Origin: Oreocharis arfaki | Taxonomy: Eukaryota > Chordata > Aves > Passeriformes > Paramythiidae | Length of the DNA stretch: 64,000 bases | Direction of reading: 5' to 3' | Assembly (NCBI GenBank): GCA_013398015.1 | Contig: VZRR01011663.1 | Location: forward strand, 434,001-498,000 | Part shown: piece by piece, positions 61,801-64,000 of the stretch | Numbering within the stretch: the stretch's first letter is position 1 | Layout: the number at the start of each line of letters is the position of its first letter | Notes under the pieces: generated by a model | The model's input: the letters and a program-made list of their open reading frames with translations, nothing else | Databases searched by the model: none | What the model was told of the DNA's origin: nothing | Made by a program: the position numbers and the translations under genes

Positions 61801-63754
61801 CTGCTATGTAAAGGAAAAAAGACAGGGAACTGCTTAGTTGCTTAATTTAAGTGAGAATATTTATATAAAACTCCAAGGAAAATATGAAGATAAAATTGTA
61901 ATAGCTAGAAACCAGAAACTCTTATGAAGTTTTAACTGCAAAGCATTTTCATCCTGCCCCATTCAACTTATATCTTAGTTTTTGATATATGCAATGTGAT
62001 GTTTTAATATATGAATTGCATTAACTGCTGTTTTCAGGAGGCTTAAATTTATTTTATCCTATAAAGAATGCCAACACTTTCCTCCCATTTGTCATAATAT
62101 TCTAATTCTCCCATCATAAAATATTTCATGGGATCATATAATAATCTACAGGTCACAATTGCATACCAGTTGGAATATATATATATATATACACACACAC
62201 ATATATTCCAATATATATTAGGCTTCAGAATATGTATGTAAAGAAATGAAATTATTCTTTATGATGTACAGGAAATAACGATTTCTCAATTCATGAGATA
62301 TTCATATTTAAAGATATATCAACATTAAAAACATTGTCTACTGGGTTTAAACAACTTCACTTTATATTATAGCTCTCAAAGAAGCATTGCTTGAATTTAA
62401 AGGAATCTTACAAGGTTGCACTTCCTTAAAACATGAGAATATTCACTAACTTCCACTTTGACAGCACAGAGATCACCAACAATCCAAACCATTCATTAAA
62501 GCTTACAAATTTGGCCAAAAGAATAAAAACTCAGCAGCTGAAGCTACTGATCAAGAATAACAGTGGGCAATATCTGCCTCATTTACACTGAGATAAAGCA
62601 AAAATACCCAACCCGGTCACAGATGTCAGAAACAAAATAGGTATTATAAGTCCAAGACCTTCCAAGAGCCAGGTATGTCCACAGGCATCTCACATCCAAA
62701 AACTGATCCACTTTCCTACAATATAATGCTCCCAAATGAGAGCGCCTTCAGGAAAGTTTCACACAAGGTCTACTCTCAATTCTGAGTTTCTTCCTATCAA
62801 TGAGATCACCATGCTCTGCTCACACAGCTTTCAAAACATGATCAAATGACATCCTTGCCTCTGTTTAGTTTCCTGCAGAGCCATCCTGTGTCTGTAACAC
62901 TCTTGTGGCTCTCAGTTCTAGCCCTCATGTTTAGAAAGATGTCATCTTTTGTTCCTGTAGCTTCCTAGCAAGACAGAGAATGAAATATAAGTTTACAACT
63001 GAACAGAAGTCTATGCATTATCCCTTTGTATACACGCAGTAGTCATCTTATTTCTGCACATCCACACACACAAAAAAATTGTTGTTTATGTATATTTAAA
63101 AATCAGACCAAATAATCAGCAGTTCATAAGATAACTTTGCTACTGACATTGTGGTACAATATTACAATTATTTTTTTTCTGCTATCAGTCTCAGTTGCTC
63201 ATAGACTATGTATGTAAATCTTTTCATTGCTGAAAACAGTGTAACGATTTATTCCTGAAGAATTATAGACTCTGAAATAACTTGGCTTAATATAAGTGCA
63301 AAATGCTGTAGTAACAAGATGTTACTTAATATTCACAACATGAACTGTTTTTGTTTAAAAATATCAGATTATGTATTTCACTTCAGCGTGAAGTGTGCTT
63401 CACTCAGGCACATAGTACTGGTTACGGAATACTGTTCATATATGAGTCGAAACTAATTTTTTCTGTTTTCTACCTAACTATTGTATAGTAAACTATATTA
63501 CTTGCACAGAAGTTGCCCCTTATCTGAAATCTCTGTGACTGTGCTCTGCCATGAGATACTGGGACATTTATAAATACAACATGTTCCATAAGGTGCTTAA
63601 GACAAACCTTTACCCTGACCTCCACATAGATTTCTTCTCAACACAAAACTTAAAGAATAGGATGCAGCAACTCTCATCTGGTAACATCCAGAGACACACT
63701 TTGAGAAATAAGCTGTGCAGTTCTTGCCCACATGGAGTACATGTAGTACAACTA
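61801..63754 (-). other. SGCG: SGCG intron 1 (left part), no recognised exon
   Basis: Begins at the tandem acceptor TAGCAG beside the start codon and continues right. In mammals a non-coding exon 1 lies far upstream, and none is recognisable here. The region is AT-rich with a TA/CA repeat forming an inverted repeat at 62171-62210. Nothing else was identified. Confidence 0.75.
62171..62210. repeat. TA/CA microsatellite within an inverted repeat
   Basis: TGGAATATAT at 62171-62180 is mirrored by ATATATTCCA at 62201-62210, flanking (AT)n and (AC)n tracts. The arms are perfect over 10 bp. Confidence 0.85.
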
Positions 63755-64000
63755 TGTCCTGGTTCTGGCCAGGACACAGTTAATATTTGCAGTAGCCAGG
63801 AGGGGCATGGCTAGGGCTCTGAGGTTATCCTATACAACCTTGTGCCATGTGCCATGGCTGGTGGGGGAGAAGGGATCCCTTCCAGTCCCGCTGGACACAG
63901 GTGAGCGGTCAGGGTGTTGCCAGTTTTTGTGAGGTGAGCACTTGCGTGAGAATTTGTTTGCATTTCTTTTACGCCCCCTTCACAAAGCAGCCTGCTTTGC
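63755..64000 (+). mobile_element. Avian endogenous retrovirus-type LTR, 5' part (cut by window end)
   Basis: Starts with TGTCCTGGTTCTGGCCAGGA and continues CACAGTTAAT then GCAGTAGCCAGGAGGGGCAT, matching the 5' start of an LTR family widespread in bird genomes (TGT...CTGGTTCTGGCCAGGACAGAGTT type). The expected TG terminus is present at 63755. The later part is shortened compared with the family I know, and the 3' end lies outside the window. Whether it is a solo LTR or part of a provirus cannot be seen. No retroviral gene is present in the window. Confidence 0.8.

Noticed and set aside
1..64000. An undescribed biological system, CRISPR array, operon or novel gene cluster
   Set aside because: Two well-known vertebrate genes and common avian repeats explain all coding signal. 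No regular spaced repeats, no compact gene clusters and no recurrent unknown protein were seen.

Overview
The window is a piece of bird nuclear genome. It is AT-rich and intron-dominated. The protein-coding exons are close to mammalian orthologues, there are many truncated CR1 LINE copies with the usual avian 3' tail, and the right edge carries the start of an LTR of a type common in birds. The species cannot be fixed from the sequence alone. The synteny (SACS next to SGCG) is the ordinary vertebrate arrangement.

Layout: (1) Positions 1-2768, plus strand, are the 3' end of the giant last exon of SACS (sacsin), 921 codons with the DnaJ and HEPN domains, followed by a 3' UTR with several possible poly(A) signals between about 3950 and 4600. 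(2) Roughly 4.6-9.7 kb is a convergent intergenic spacer with no recognisable gene. (3) From about 9.68 kb to beyond 61.8 kb, minus strand, lies SGCG (gamma-sarcoglycan). All seven coding exons are present and intact: 61606-61800, 49173-49274, 44790-44877, 34252-34371, 28827-28899, 11629-11752 and 9965-10138. They have lengths 195/102/88/120/73/124/174 nt and join in frame to an 876-nt, 291-codon CDS, the same exon lengths and protein length as I know for human SGCG. The non-coding first exon and promoter are not visible and probably lie to the right of the window. (4) The introns (1.5-17 kb) hold about eleven CR1 fragments, simple repeats and some unexplained GC-richer islands. (5) From 63755 to the window end is the 5' part of an avian endogenous-retrovirus-type LTR.

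The two genes do not form a pathway: sacsin is a cytoplasmic/mitochondria-associated co-chaperone-like protein of neurons, and gamma-sarcoglycan is a muscle membrane subunit of the dystrophin complex. They are tail-to-tail neighbours. I found no undescribed gene system here. The points most worth a second look are fine-scale: a tandem (NAGNAG) splice acceptor touching the SGCG start codon, a G-run inside the exon 6 acceptor tract, a conserved five-T run that is a human disease hotspot, strand bias of CR1 copies inside SGCG, and three GC-rich islands of unknown origin.
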